Source: Paenibacillus flagellatus (GTDB lineage Bacteria; Bacillota; Bacilli; Paenibacillales; NBRC-103111). From it: a stretch of DNA of 64,000 nucleotides. Shown here piece after piece: positions 43,185-50,817 of the stretch. The position numbers and the translations under genes are program-made. Below the pieces are notes generated by a model that was given only the letters and a program-made list of their open reading frames with translations, was not told where the DNA came from and searched no databases. The number at the start of each line of letters is the position of its first letter. Position 1 is the stretch's first letter. The DNA lies in the NCBI RefSeq assembly GCF_003217775.1, contig NZ_QJVJ01000017.1, forward strand, positions 62,001 to 126,000, given 5' to 3'.

Positions 43185-43827
43185 ACGCGATCTCCCCTTT
43201 CCGCTTTTCGTCCCGCATGCGCTCGCGGAACAGATGGTTCATCAGCTCGACCAGGTCGGCATCGAACAGGACGTCGCTCCAGGCGTACAGCTCCTCGAGC
43301 GCCTCCTCGTGACTGAGCCCAAGCGACGTCTGCGCATCGGTCATGTCGGTATAGTTGCTCGCGAGCCGGATGATGCGCGCGTTCAGCGAGATCGCCTTCC
43401 ACGTGAGGCCGAACGGATAGCCGGTGCCGTCCAAGTTTTCGTGATGATGCAGAACCGCTTCTCCGTCGACGCTACCGTCGGCGATCATCGCCGCCAAAAT
43501 GTCCGCTCCGTGCTTCGGATGCTCCTGCAGCTTCCAGACGTCGCCTTGATACAGCCGGTGACGGCTGTCGAGCAGCTCGCGGGAAACGTGCAGCTTGCCG
43601 ATATCGTGAAGAAGCGCCGTCCGGTACAGCACCCGGCACTCGTTCCCGTCGAATCCGAGCGCTTGCGCCAGCTGCAGCGAGTAATGGGCGGTCAGCAAGC
43701 TTTGCCGGTATGTGGGGGCGTGGTGCCGTTTCAGCCGCTTCAGCAAAAAGGCGACTTGCGGTTCGCGGCGTTCGAGCGCCTTGACGTCCTGTTCGATTTG
43801 CTCCACGGTTGCGACTGTCGTTCTCAT
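43153..43827 (-). CDS. HD-GYP domain phosphodiesterase, short form
   Basis: 224 aa. The core has LLHDIGKLHVSRELLD (His74-Asp75) and the full signature HHENLDGTGYPFGL (128-141), so cyclic di-GMP hydrolysis is expected. No sensory domain is attached; a short helical stretch precedes the HD domain. The ATG at 43827 has AAGGAG upstream; the ATG at 43899 has none. It overlaps the Spo0E-like gene, so the two are co-transcribed. Confidence 0.9.
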   Translation of the reverse strand: MRTTVATVEQIEQDVKALERREPQVAFLLKRLKRHHAPTYRQSLLTAHYSLQLAQALGFDGNECRVLYRTALLHDIGKLHVSRELLDSRHRLYQGDVWKLQEHPKHGADILAAMIADGSVDGEAVLHHHENLDGTGYPFGLTWKAISLNARIIRLASNYTDMTDAQTSLGLSHEEALEELYAWSDVLFDADLVELMNHLFRERMRDEKRKGEIAYDVVKRNRKS

Positions 43828-44189
43828 TCCGATCCGCTCCTTCGATCCGGTCTCTGCTGTCCGATCTGTGTTGATAGTTCTATTTTCATCGTTTTTCATA
43901 GAAAAGGGTATCCCCGGCCATTCTTATCTTTTCCTTCGCCGCACCGGGAAGCTCGTCCCACTCCATTCCTATTGCCGGCGCTCGTGCCGTCGGAGGGTTC
44001 CTATCACGACGCTCGGTCCGTCACCAGTTCCTACGAATAGGATAGAGATTCGGTTTGCGGGATGAAAGCGGCGTTTGCGCTCGCGAAAAAAAGATGCCCG
44101 CCGTCATAACGGCGGGTATAATGGACGATTATAGGAAGACGAGCGACGATTCGGCGAATCGTCCGTCACCGAAAGAAGGCGAGAACAAC
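43828..44189. other. Divergent intergenic region between HD-GYP and lytS
   Basis: This 362-base region has no gene. Part of it is open but poorly coding and lacks ribosome sites. It contains the hairpin at 44097-44116 next to TATAAT (44117-44122). I see no other clear site; promoters for both flanking genes must lie here. Confidence 0.6.
44090..44122. promoter_or_regulatory. Hairpin abutting TATAAT upstream of lytS
   Basis: CCCGCCGT/ACGGCGGG (44097-44104, 44109-44116) is a perfect 8-bp stem with a CATA loop, immediately followed on the plus strand by TATAAT. On the minus strand the same stem is followed by CATC and seven T, like a terminator. Whether it is an operator in the lytS promoter or an antisense terminator is open. 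Confidence 0.4.
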
Positions 44190-45980
44190 GTGATCGGTTT
44201 GCTGCCTCTTATGCTGGAGCGGGTTGGCATTTTGCTCATGGTGGCGATTCTCCTGTCCCGGCTGAAATCGTTCCGTTCCATCGTGCACCGCGAGCACGGC
44301 AATGCCGAGAAAATCAGCCTCATCCTCATCTTCGGCGCATTCGGCATCCTCAGCAACTACACGGGGGTGGAAATTCGCGGAGGCGGGTCCGTCTCCTCCC
44401 AGGCGTGGCAGACATGGATCGGCCCGGACGGCGCCATCGCCAACACGCGCATTATGGGCGTCGTCATCGGCGGCATGCTCGGCGGGCCGTTAGTCGGAAC
44501 GGGCGTCGGCCTCATCGCCGGGCTGCACCGGTTTTCGCTGGGCGGCTTTACGGCGCTGTCGTGCGGCTTGTCCAGCGTGCTCGCGGGCATCGTCACGGGC
44601 TGGCTCGGCCGCGGCATACGGGTATGGGAAAACCGGGCGCTCTGGCAAGCGGTCGTCATCGGCATCTCGATGGAAGCGGCGCAGATGGGCATCATCCTGC
44701 TCGCCGCCCGGCCGTTCGACACCGCGCTGGCGCTCGTGAAAGTGATCGGCGTGCCGATGATCGTCGTCAACGGCTTCGGGACGCTGCTGTTCATGCTGAT
44801 CATCCAATCGATTCTGCGCGAAGAGGCGCGAACCCGCGCGACCCAGACGCAGCAGGCGTTCTCGATCGCGGACGAGACGCTTCCCTTTTTCCGGCAGGGG
44901 CTGAACCCGGAATCGTGCCGGGAAGCGGCCGGCGTCATCCTGAAGCGGACTCACGCCGACGCGATCTCGATCACGGACCGCCAGCGCGTGCTCGCCCACG
45001 CCGGAGAAGGGGCGGATCATCACGTCGCGCTGCAAAGCATCTCGACCCGGCTCACCCGGCAAGTGCTGGAATCCGGCCGCACCGGCGTCGCCCTGACGCG
45101 GGAGGACATCCAGTGCAGCGAGCCGGACTGCGTGCTTCAGGCGGCGATCGTGCTGCCGCTTGCGGTGAAGGAGGAGACGGTCGGCACGCTCAAGCTGTAC
45201 TACAAAAGACCGAGCCGGCTGGACCGCGCCGAGCGGGAGATCGCCGAGGGGCTCGGCAAGCTGTTCTCCACGCAGCTCGAGCTCGCCGAGGCGGAGAAGC
45301 AGCGCAGGCTGCTGAAGGACGCCGAGATCAAGGCGCTGCACGCGCAGGTGCATCCGCATTTTTTGTTCAACGCGTTCAATACGATATCGTCGCTGTGCCG
45401 GACCGATCCCGAGAAAGCGCGAACGCTGCTGCTGCAGATGAGCGTCTTTTTCCGCAGCAACCTGCAGGGAGCCCGGCAAGTCGTCGTCCCGCTGTACAAG
45501 GAGCTGGAGCACGTGAAGGCGTACCTCGCGATCGAGCAGGCCCGGTTTCCGGACAAATATACGCTGCGGATGGAGATCGATCCGTCCCTCGAGCCGATCG
45601 GGGTGCCTCCCTTCACGCTGCAGCCGCTCGTCGAAAATGCGCTCCGCTACGCGTTTCCTTCGAACGCGTTTGCCGGCAAGGCGCTGATCGTGCTGCGCGC
45701 TTACCGCGAAACTTCGCACATGGTGCTCGTCGCCGAGGACAACGGCGTCGGCATCCCGCCGGAGCTGCTCGCCGCCTTGGGCAGCAAAGCCGTGGAATCG
45801 CCGGAAGGTACGGGAACGGCGCTGTACAACATCCGCAAACGGATCGACGAAATTTACGGATCGAAGGGACAATTCCGTATCGAAAGCGTCCCCGGCTCGG
45901 GAACGACCGTCACGATCCGATTGCCCGTCTACAACTCGCCATGGGAGGAACCGCATGCTGAAAGCTTTGATCGTGGATGA
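44190..45980 (+). CDS. lytS: LytS-type sensor histidine kinase
   Basis: 596 aa. The N-terminus has five or six membrane segments of the 5TMR-LYT type (NTRIMGVVIGGMLGGPLVGTGVGLIAGLHRF is typical). A GAF-like domain follows (about 240-360). Then come the kinase motifs QVHPHFLFNAFNTISSLCR with the phosphoacceptor His near residue 388, and the ATPase with PLVENALRYA and EDNGVGIPPE. LytS/BtsS kinases of this type sense extracellular pyruvate in several bacteria. The start is GTG 44190, near AAGGCGAG. It overlaps lytR by 26 bases. Confidence 0.93.
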   Translation: MIGLLPLMLERVGILLMVAILLSRLKSFRSIVHREHGNAEKISLILIFGAFGILSNYTGVEIRGGGSVSSQAWQTWIGPDGAIANTRIMGVVIGGMLGGPLVGTGVGLIAGLHRFSLGGFTALSCGLSSVLAGIVTGWLGRGIRVWENRALWQAVVIGISMEAAQMGIILLAARPFDTALALVKVIGVPMIVVNGFGTLLFMLIIQSILREEARTRATQTQQAFSIADETLPFFRQGLNPESCREAAGVILKRTHADAISITDRQRVLAHAGEGADHHVALQSISTRLTRQVLESGRTGVALTREDIQCSEPDCVLQAAIVLPLAVKEETVGTLKLYYKRPSRLDRAEREIAEGLGKLFSTQLELAEAEKQRRLLKDAEIKALHAQVHPHFLFNAFNTISSLCRTDPEKARTLLLQMSVFFRSNLQGARQVVVPLYKELEHVKAYLAIEQARFPDKYTLRMEIDPSLEPIGVPPFTLQPLVENALRYAFPSNAFAGKALIVLRAYRETSHMVLVAEDNGVGIPPELLAALGSKAVESPEGTGTALYNIRKRIDEIYGSKGQFRIESVPGSGTTVTIRLPVYNSPWEEPHAESFDRG

Positions 45981-46704
45981 CGAACCGATCTCGCGCGACG
46001 AGCTGGCTTATCTGCTTCGCCGCACGGGGCTTGTCGAGGTGGTCGGGGAGGCGGACCGGCTGGACCGGGCGCTTGCGCTCGTCCGCGAGACGGAGCCGGA
46101 CGTCGTCTTTTTGGACATCCAGCTGGAAGGCGAAAGCGGGATGGATATGGCGCGGACGATTCGCGACCAAGGCGGGGAAGCGAAGCCGGAAATCGTCTTC
46201 GCCACCGCCTACGACGAATACGCCCTGCAGGCGTTCGAGCTGAACGCGAGCGACTACGTGCTGAAGCCGTTCGAGGAAAGCCGGATCAAGCGGGCGGTCG
46301 AGAAAGTCGCCAAGCTGATCGAGCGGAGAGGAGCCGACGCCGCGACCGCGGTTCGTCGTCCGAAGCAGCCGGAACGTCCGGAGCGGCTGCCCGTATCGGT
46401 CGACGACCGGATCATGCTCATCCCGGCGGACCGGATCGTCTACGTCGGCTTCGAGGACGGCAAAACCGTCATCGCGACCGACGACCGCGACTATCGGGTC
46501 AACGAGCCGCTGACGACGCTCGAGCGCAGGCTGGAGCACGGCTCCTTTTTTCGCGTCCACCGCGCCTATGTCGTCAATCTCGACGCCGTCGTGGAAATCC
46601 AGCCGTGGTTCCATTCCACCTGCAATTTGATCATGCGCAACGGCGCCTCCGTCCCGGTCAGCCGGACGTACTTGAAGGAGCTGAAGCAGCTGCTCGGCTT
46701 CTGA
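45955..46704 (+). CDS. lytR: LytTR-type response regulator
   Basis: 249 aa. The receiver domain has DDEPISRDELAYLL and the phosphoacceptor Asp54 in VVFLDIQLEGESGMD. A linker (about 122-145) leads to a LytTR DNA-binding domain, YVGFEDGKTVIATDD and FFRVHRAYVVNLDAVVEIQPWF. It is the partner of LytS; the target is likely the downstream cstA gene. The ATG at 45955 lies inside the end of lytS with GGGAGGA upstream. Confidence 0.94.
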   Translation: MLKALIVDDEPISRDELAYLLRRTGLVEVVGEADRLDRALALVRETEPDVVFLDIQLEGESGMDMARTIRDQGGEAKPEIVFATAYDEYALQAFELNASDYVLKPFEESRIKRAVEKVAKLIERRGADAATAVRRPKQPERPERLPVSVDDRIMLIPADRIVYVGFEDGKTVIATDDRDYRVNEPLTTLERRLEHGSFFRVHRAYVVNLDAVVEIQPWFHSTCNLIMRNGASVPVSRTYLKELKQLLGF

Positions 46705-46910
46705 ATTCGGGAGCGTACGTCCGAGCTACCCCGTCGCCGGGAAGGCCGAACGGCTGGAAGGCGGATGTTGGCGAAGGGAGCTTCGGTGCAGCTCAACCCG
46801 CCATTTTTGCAAGTTAAGCCCTTTCCCTCGCCTTTTGGCGTGAAAACCGCTTTCGTCCGTTTCCAATGCCTATAATAGGAGTCACGGATAAAGGAAAGGG
46901 GTGCACGTCC

Positions 46911-48704
46911 ATGAATGCGATTACAATCGTAATCGGATCGATCTGTATACTTATGATAGCGTACCGTCTGTACGGTACGTTTATGGCCGCAAAAGTGCTG
47001 AAGCTGAACGACGCGAAGCAGACGCCCGCGCACGCGCTCCAGGACGGCAAAGACTACGTACCGACGAACAAGTGGGTGACGTTCGGCCATCATTTCGCGG
47101 CGATCGCGGCCGCCGGTCCGCTCGTCGGCCCGATTTTGGCGGCGCAGTTCGGCTACTTGCCCGGCCTGCTCTGGCTCTTGATCGGCGCGGTGATCGGGGG
47201 AGCCGTGCACGACATCGTCGTCTTGTTCGCCTCGATGCGCAAGCAGGGCAAGTCGCTGTCCGAGGTGGCCAAGGAGGAGCTCGGCCCGGTCGCCGGCTTC
47301 TGCACCGGACTCGCCATGCTGTTCATCATTACGATTACGATGGCCGGCTTGTCGATGGTCGTCCTCCATGCGCTCGAGAACAATCCTTGGGGCACGTTCG
47401 CCGTCGGCATCACGATCCCGATCGCGATGGGCGTCGGCCTGCTGTACAAAAAAACGGGCAATTTGAAGCTCGCTACGACGCTCGGCTTCATTCTGCTCAT
47501 GATCGGCGTCTTCGCCGGCCCTTCGATTCAAGAAACGGCGCTCGGCGATCTGCTCACGCTCGATACGCGGACGCTCGGGTTCGCCCTGCCGGTCTACGCC
47601 TTTTTCGCCGCCGCCCTGCCGGTATGGCTGCTGCTCGCCCCGCGCGACTATTTGAGCAGCTTCATGAAAATCGGCGTCTTCCTCGCGCTCATCGTCGGCG
47701 TCTTCATCATCAACCCGTCGATCCAGTTCCCGGCGTTTACGGCGTTCACGGGAGGCGGCGGTCCGATTATGGCCGGTCCGGTCTGGCCGTTCATCTCGAT
47801 CACGATCGCCTGCGGCGCGATTTCCGGCTTCCACGCCTTCGTCGGCTCGGGGACGACGCCGAAAATGATCAACCGCTGGAGCGACATCAAGGCGGTCGGC
47901 TTCGGCGCGATGCTCGTCGAATGCCTCGTCGGCATCATGGCGCTCGTCGCCGCCACGGCGCTGCAGCCGGCCGATTATTTCGCGATCAACTCGGCGCCGA
48001 AGGTGTTCCAGACGCTCGGGATGGACGTCGTCCATTTGCCGGAGCTGGCCGAGAAGATCGGGCTGAACCTCGAAGGACGCACGGGCGGCGCCGTGACGCT
48101 GGCCGTCGGCATGACGTACATTTTCACGAAAATCCCGTGGTTCAGCCACTTGTCGTCGTATTTCTTCCAGTTCGTCATCATGTTCGAAGCGGTGTTCATC
48201 CTGACGGCGATCGACGCCGGGACGCGCGTCGCCCGTTATTTGATCCAGGATTTCTTCGGGGAGCTGTATAAGCCGCTGAAGAGAGCGGATTGGATGCCCG
48301 GCTCGATCTTCGCGAGCGCGCTCGCCTGCTTCCTGTGGGGCTACCTGCTCGTGTCGGGCGATATCGGCTCCATCTGGGCGCTGTTCGGCGTCTCCAACCA
48401 GCTGATGGCCTCCATCGGGCTGATCGTCGGGGCGACGGTCATTCTGAAAATCGCCGACAAGCGTTGGTACGCGCTTACGTGTCTCGTCCCGCTCGCTTAC
48501 TTGTTCGTCACGGTCATGTACGCCGGATACTGGATGATCGCGAACGTCTACCTGAATCCGTCCAATGCCGGCTACAGCGTGCTGAACGCGACACTCTCCG
48601 TCATCATGCTCGTGCTCGGCGTCGTCATCCTGATCGCCGCCCTCAAGAAGTGGAACGAGCTGTGGAACGCTCCGACGCTGCGGCTCGACGCCAAGACGGC
48701 TTGA
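46911..48704 (+). CDS. cstA: CstA-family carbon starvation protein / pyruvate transporter
   Basis: 597 aa with about 16 membrane segments. CstA signatures are TNKWVTFGHHFAAIAAAGPLVGP, GGAVHDIVVLF and GSGTTPKMI; the C-terminus has YALTCLVPLAYLFVTV. E. coli CstA and BtsT import peptides or pyruvate. The pairing with lytST resembles the E. coli BtsSR-btsT arrangement, so pyruvate is a reasonable substrate (inference). The ATG at 46911 follows GGGGTG. A -10-like TATAAT lies at 46871-46876. Confidence 0.93.
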   Translation: MNAITIVIGSICILMIAYRLYGTFMAAKVLKLNDAKQTPAHALQDGKDYVPTNKWVTFGHHFAAIAAAGPLVGPILAAQFGYLPGLLWLLIGAVIGGAVHDIVVLFASMRKQGKSLSEVAKEELGPVAGFCTGLAMLFIITITMAGLSMVVLHALENNPWGTFAVGITIPIAMGVGLLYKKTGNLKLATTLGFILLMIGVFAGPSIQETALGDLLTLDTRTLGFALPVYAFFAAALPVWLLLAPRDYLSSFMKIGVFLALIVGVFIINPSIQFPAFTAFTGGGGPIMAGPVWPFISITIACGAISGFHAFVGSGTTPKMINRWSDIKAVGFGAMLVECLVGIMALVAATALQPADYFAINSAPKVFQTLGMDVVHLPELAEKIGLNLEGRTGGAVTLAVGMTYIFTKIPWFSHLSSYFFQFVIMFEAVFILTAIDAGTRVARYLIQDFFGELYKPLKRADWMPGSIFASALACFLWGYLLVSGDIGSIWALFGVSNQLMASIGLIVGATVILKIADKRWYALTCLVPLAYLFVTVMYAGYWMIANVYLNPSNAGYSVLNATLSVIMLVLGVVILIAALKKWNELWNAPTLRLDAKTA

Positions 48705-48728
48705 CGGGCGGTCGCACCGCCCCCCAAT

Positions 48729-48758
48729 GGAACCGCCCTCGAGGCGGTTCCGTTTTTT
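48729..48758 (+). terminator. Intrinsic terminator of cstA
   Basis: A perfect 9-bp stem GGAACCGCC/GGCGGTTCC with a CTCGA loop runs into CG and six T, 25 bases after the cstA stop. Confidence 0.93.
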
Positions 48759-48894
48759 GGTTCCAGGCGCGGACCGAACCCGGTCCGCTCTTCGTTGTCC
48801 AAACGGCCGCCGCTTCGAGTCCGACTCGCCTCGCTCCCCGTCACGTTTGCCCGCTATGCCGGGAAACGTCCGCTTGCTCTTTCTCTTGTCCGGT

Positions 48895-49078
48895 CCAATT
48901 GGATTTCGTCCAATGGCGAAACCTTATTCATAAACAAGCCCGCTCTGCCATTGGATTCCATCCAACCGACTGGCCCAAGTTGCTGATGGACCGCATTCGG
49001 AAGCGATTCTATTGGATCGATTCCAATGGCGACCCTCCGCTAACACCTAATCGGTTCCTTTCATTGGATGAAATCCAA
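48895..49078. repeat. Array of four ATTGGAT palindromes
   Basis: Four inverted repeats share ATTGGAT, 3-5 bases, then TCCAA: starts of ATTGGAT are 48898, 48950, 49011 and 49063 (steps 52, 61 and 52). Units 1, 2 and 3 carry the longer arm GCCATTGGA or its complement. The steps are near whole helical turns, so all copies face the same side of the DNA. The function is unknown. Confidence 0.75.
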
Positions 49079-49098
49079 AACGGCACTCCGAACGCAAC

Positions 49099-49125
49099 AA
49101 AAAAGGAGAGACGCTCCGTCTCTCC
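49099..49125 (-). terminator. Intrinsic terminator of the phytase-like gene
   Basis: A perfect 9-bp stem GGAGAGACG/CGTCTCTCC with a 3-base loop precedes six T on the minus strand (49099-49104). Confidence 0.88.
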
Positions 49126-49206
49126 AGCCAGCCGATAACCCCTTTTTACGGAAGGGGGCTTACAACTTTTTTTTTCTGCTATAGGAAGAGGACCGCCCCG
49201 CCGCGA

Positions 49207-50712
49207 TCAATACAACGGCTCCTCCACCTTGACGACGAACAGCTGCGTCTTGGCCGCCGCGTTCACCTTCAGCTTGCCGTCGTCGCCGTAGCCGTCCACG
49301 CCGAAGTCGTTGTCGTTGACGATCGCGATCCGGTTCCGGTCGATCGGCGCGATCCCTTCCAGCTTCTCGTGCGGATAGCCGAGCTTCGCCACGTCGGCGA
49401 CGAGCTCCTTCGCGGCCGGAACGACGCCCCGCTCCCGCAGCTCCGCCGGCGTCAGCGCCTCGAGCTCCTTGCCGCCGAACAATTGGCCGAGCACGTTCGT
49501 CGCCTTCGTCAGGTCCACCCTGTACAGCCGCTTGATCTGCGCCTCGCTGCCGGCGTTTTTGTCGCGCTCGTCGACGAGCAGCACGTCCGTGCCGAGACCG
49601 GACAAATCGCTGATGACGACGTCCTTCTGCTTCACGTTCTCGAACATCGAGGCGTCCTCGGCGATGTAGACGTATTCGCCGACGGGCTGCTTCGTCTTCA
49701 GATCGAGCTTCAAGATGCGCAGGCTGCGGGACGCCTCGCCCGTCTTCTTGTCCGGATTGGCGAGCGGGCTCTGGATCGACGCGTACAAGTACGCGCCGTC
49801 CGGCGAGATCGCCACGCCCTCGAAGCCGCGGTTCGGGATGCGCTTCGCGTACGCCGCCGGCAGCACGTCGTACAGCTCGCTCTGCGCGCCCGCCGCGACG
49901 AGCGCGTCCTTCGCGCCTTGCGGGATATATCGGCCCAATATCGTGCCGTCGCGCTTGACTTGAATCAGTGACGGACGATATTCGTCGGACAGCCAGAACG
50001 TATCGTCGGACGGGCTGTAGGCGATCCCTTCGAGGTCGAGACCGTCGGGGTCGTACGCCAGCTTCTTCGTCCCCGTGCCGTCGTACGGCACCTCGTCCGT
50101 CCCTTCCGTATTCGGCAAGCCGCTGATCGCGGTCGTGCCGGTGAATCGATCCGTCTTGCCCGCCGGAAGCTTCAGCGGAATCGTCTCGAGCACCTCGATG
50201 GAGCCGCCGGACGCCTTGATCTTGTACAGGCGGGGCACGAACGATTCGACCGGGAACGTGCGCAGCTTGTCCTTGCCGTATTCGCCGTTCGGCCCGCGAT
50301 CCGCGAGCGTATAGAAGACGTCGGCCGGATCGTTCGGCAGCCGGACGAGTCCGGAGAAGCCGCCTTCCCGGATGCCGCCCCCCAGCTCCTTCGGATCGTT
50401 CCAGTCGTGCGTCGCTTCGACGGTCGGCTTCGCCTTCAGCCGGATCGCCTGCTCCCACTCGTTCCACTCCACCTGCTTGCCGAGCAGCTCGGCCAGCGTC
50501 CGGAGCGGCACGTACGTGCTGCCGTCGATGACGACGGGAGGCTTGTCCGCCGATACGGGCTTGCCGCCGGCCCATAGGCCGAACGACGTTTCCGTCGCCT
50601 CCTTCGCCTCTCCTCCCGCAGCCGCGGCCGTTGCCGTGGCCGAACCGCTCCCCAGCGCCACCGCGGTGAGCGCGAGCGCCAACCATTTCGCCTGCTTCAA
50701 CCGTTTCTTCAT
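49207..50712 (-). CDS. Secreted phytase-esterase-like protein with stalk domain
   Basis: 501 aa with a signal peptide (about 1-33). Residues 48-93 (VVIDGSTYVPLRTLAELLGKQ with VEWNEWEQAIRLK) match the copper-amine-oxidase N-terminal-like stalk common in Paenibacillus exoproteins. Residues about 105-501 match the esterase-like-activity-of-phytase domain, with LDLEGIAYSPSDDTFWLSDEY and NRGFEGVAISPDGAYLYASIQ, a beta-propeller with repeated GIAYSP and GVAISPDG units. The enzyme may act on phosphate esters at the cell surface, but this is unproven. The ATG at 50712 follows GGAGGGG. Confidence 0.88.
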   Translation of the reverse strand: MKKRLKQAKWLALALTAVALGSGSATATAAAAGGEAKEATETSFGLWAGGKPVSADKPPVVIDGSTYVPLRTLAELLGKQVEWNEWEQAIRLKAKPTVEATHDWNDPKELGGGIREGGFSGLVRLPNDPADVFYTLADRGPNGEYGKDKLRTFPVESFVPRLYKIKASGGSIEVLETIPLKLPAGKTDRFTGTTAISGLPNTEGTDEVPYDGTGTKKLAYDPDGLDLEGIAYSPSDDTFWLSDEYRPSLIQVKRDGTILGRYIPQGAKDALVAAGAQSELYDVLPAAYAKRIPNRGFEGVAISPDGAYLYASIQSPLANPDKKTGEASRSLRILKLDLKTKQPVGEYVYIAEDASMFENVKQKDVVISDLSGLGTDVLLVDERDKNAGSEAQIKRLYRVDLTKATNVLGQLFGGKELEALTPAELRERGVVPAAKELVADVAKLGYPHEKLEGIAPIDRNRIAIVNDNDFGVDGYGDDGKLKVNAAAKTQLFVVKVEEPLY

Positions 50713-50817
50713 CGATACAACCCCTCCGCCGCGTTCGTGTATAAGTTTCTACACCAGCATACCGAGCGAACGTTGCGGGAAGGTAAAGACGATATGTAGA
50801 TTTTGTAAAAAAAACGA

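Larger units (their letters stand above)
48705..49206. other. Convergent non-coding gap with phased palindromes
   Basis: This 502-base gap between the convergent cstA and phytase-like genes has no gene. It holds the cstA terminator, four ATTGGAT-type inverted repeats (48898-49078) and the terminator of the next gene at 49099-49125. Confidence 0.8.

Noticed and set aside
48895-49078. CRISPR array
   Set aside because: The repeats are short and divergent palindromes, spacers are not of one length class, and no cas gene is nearby.
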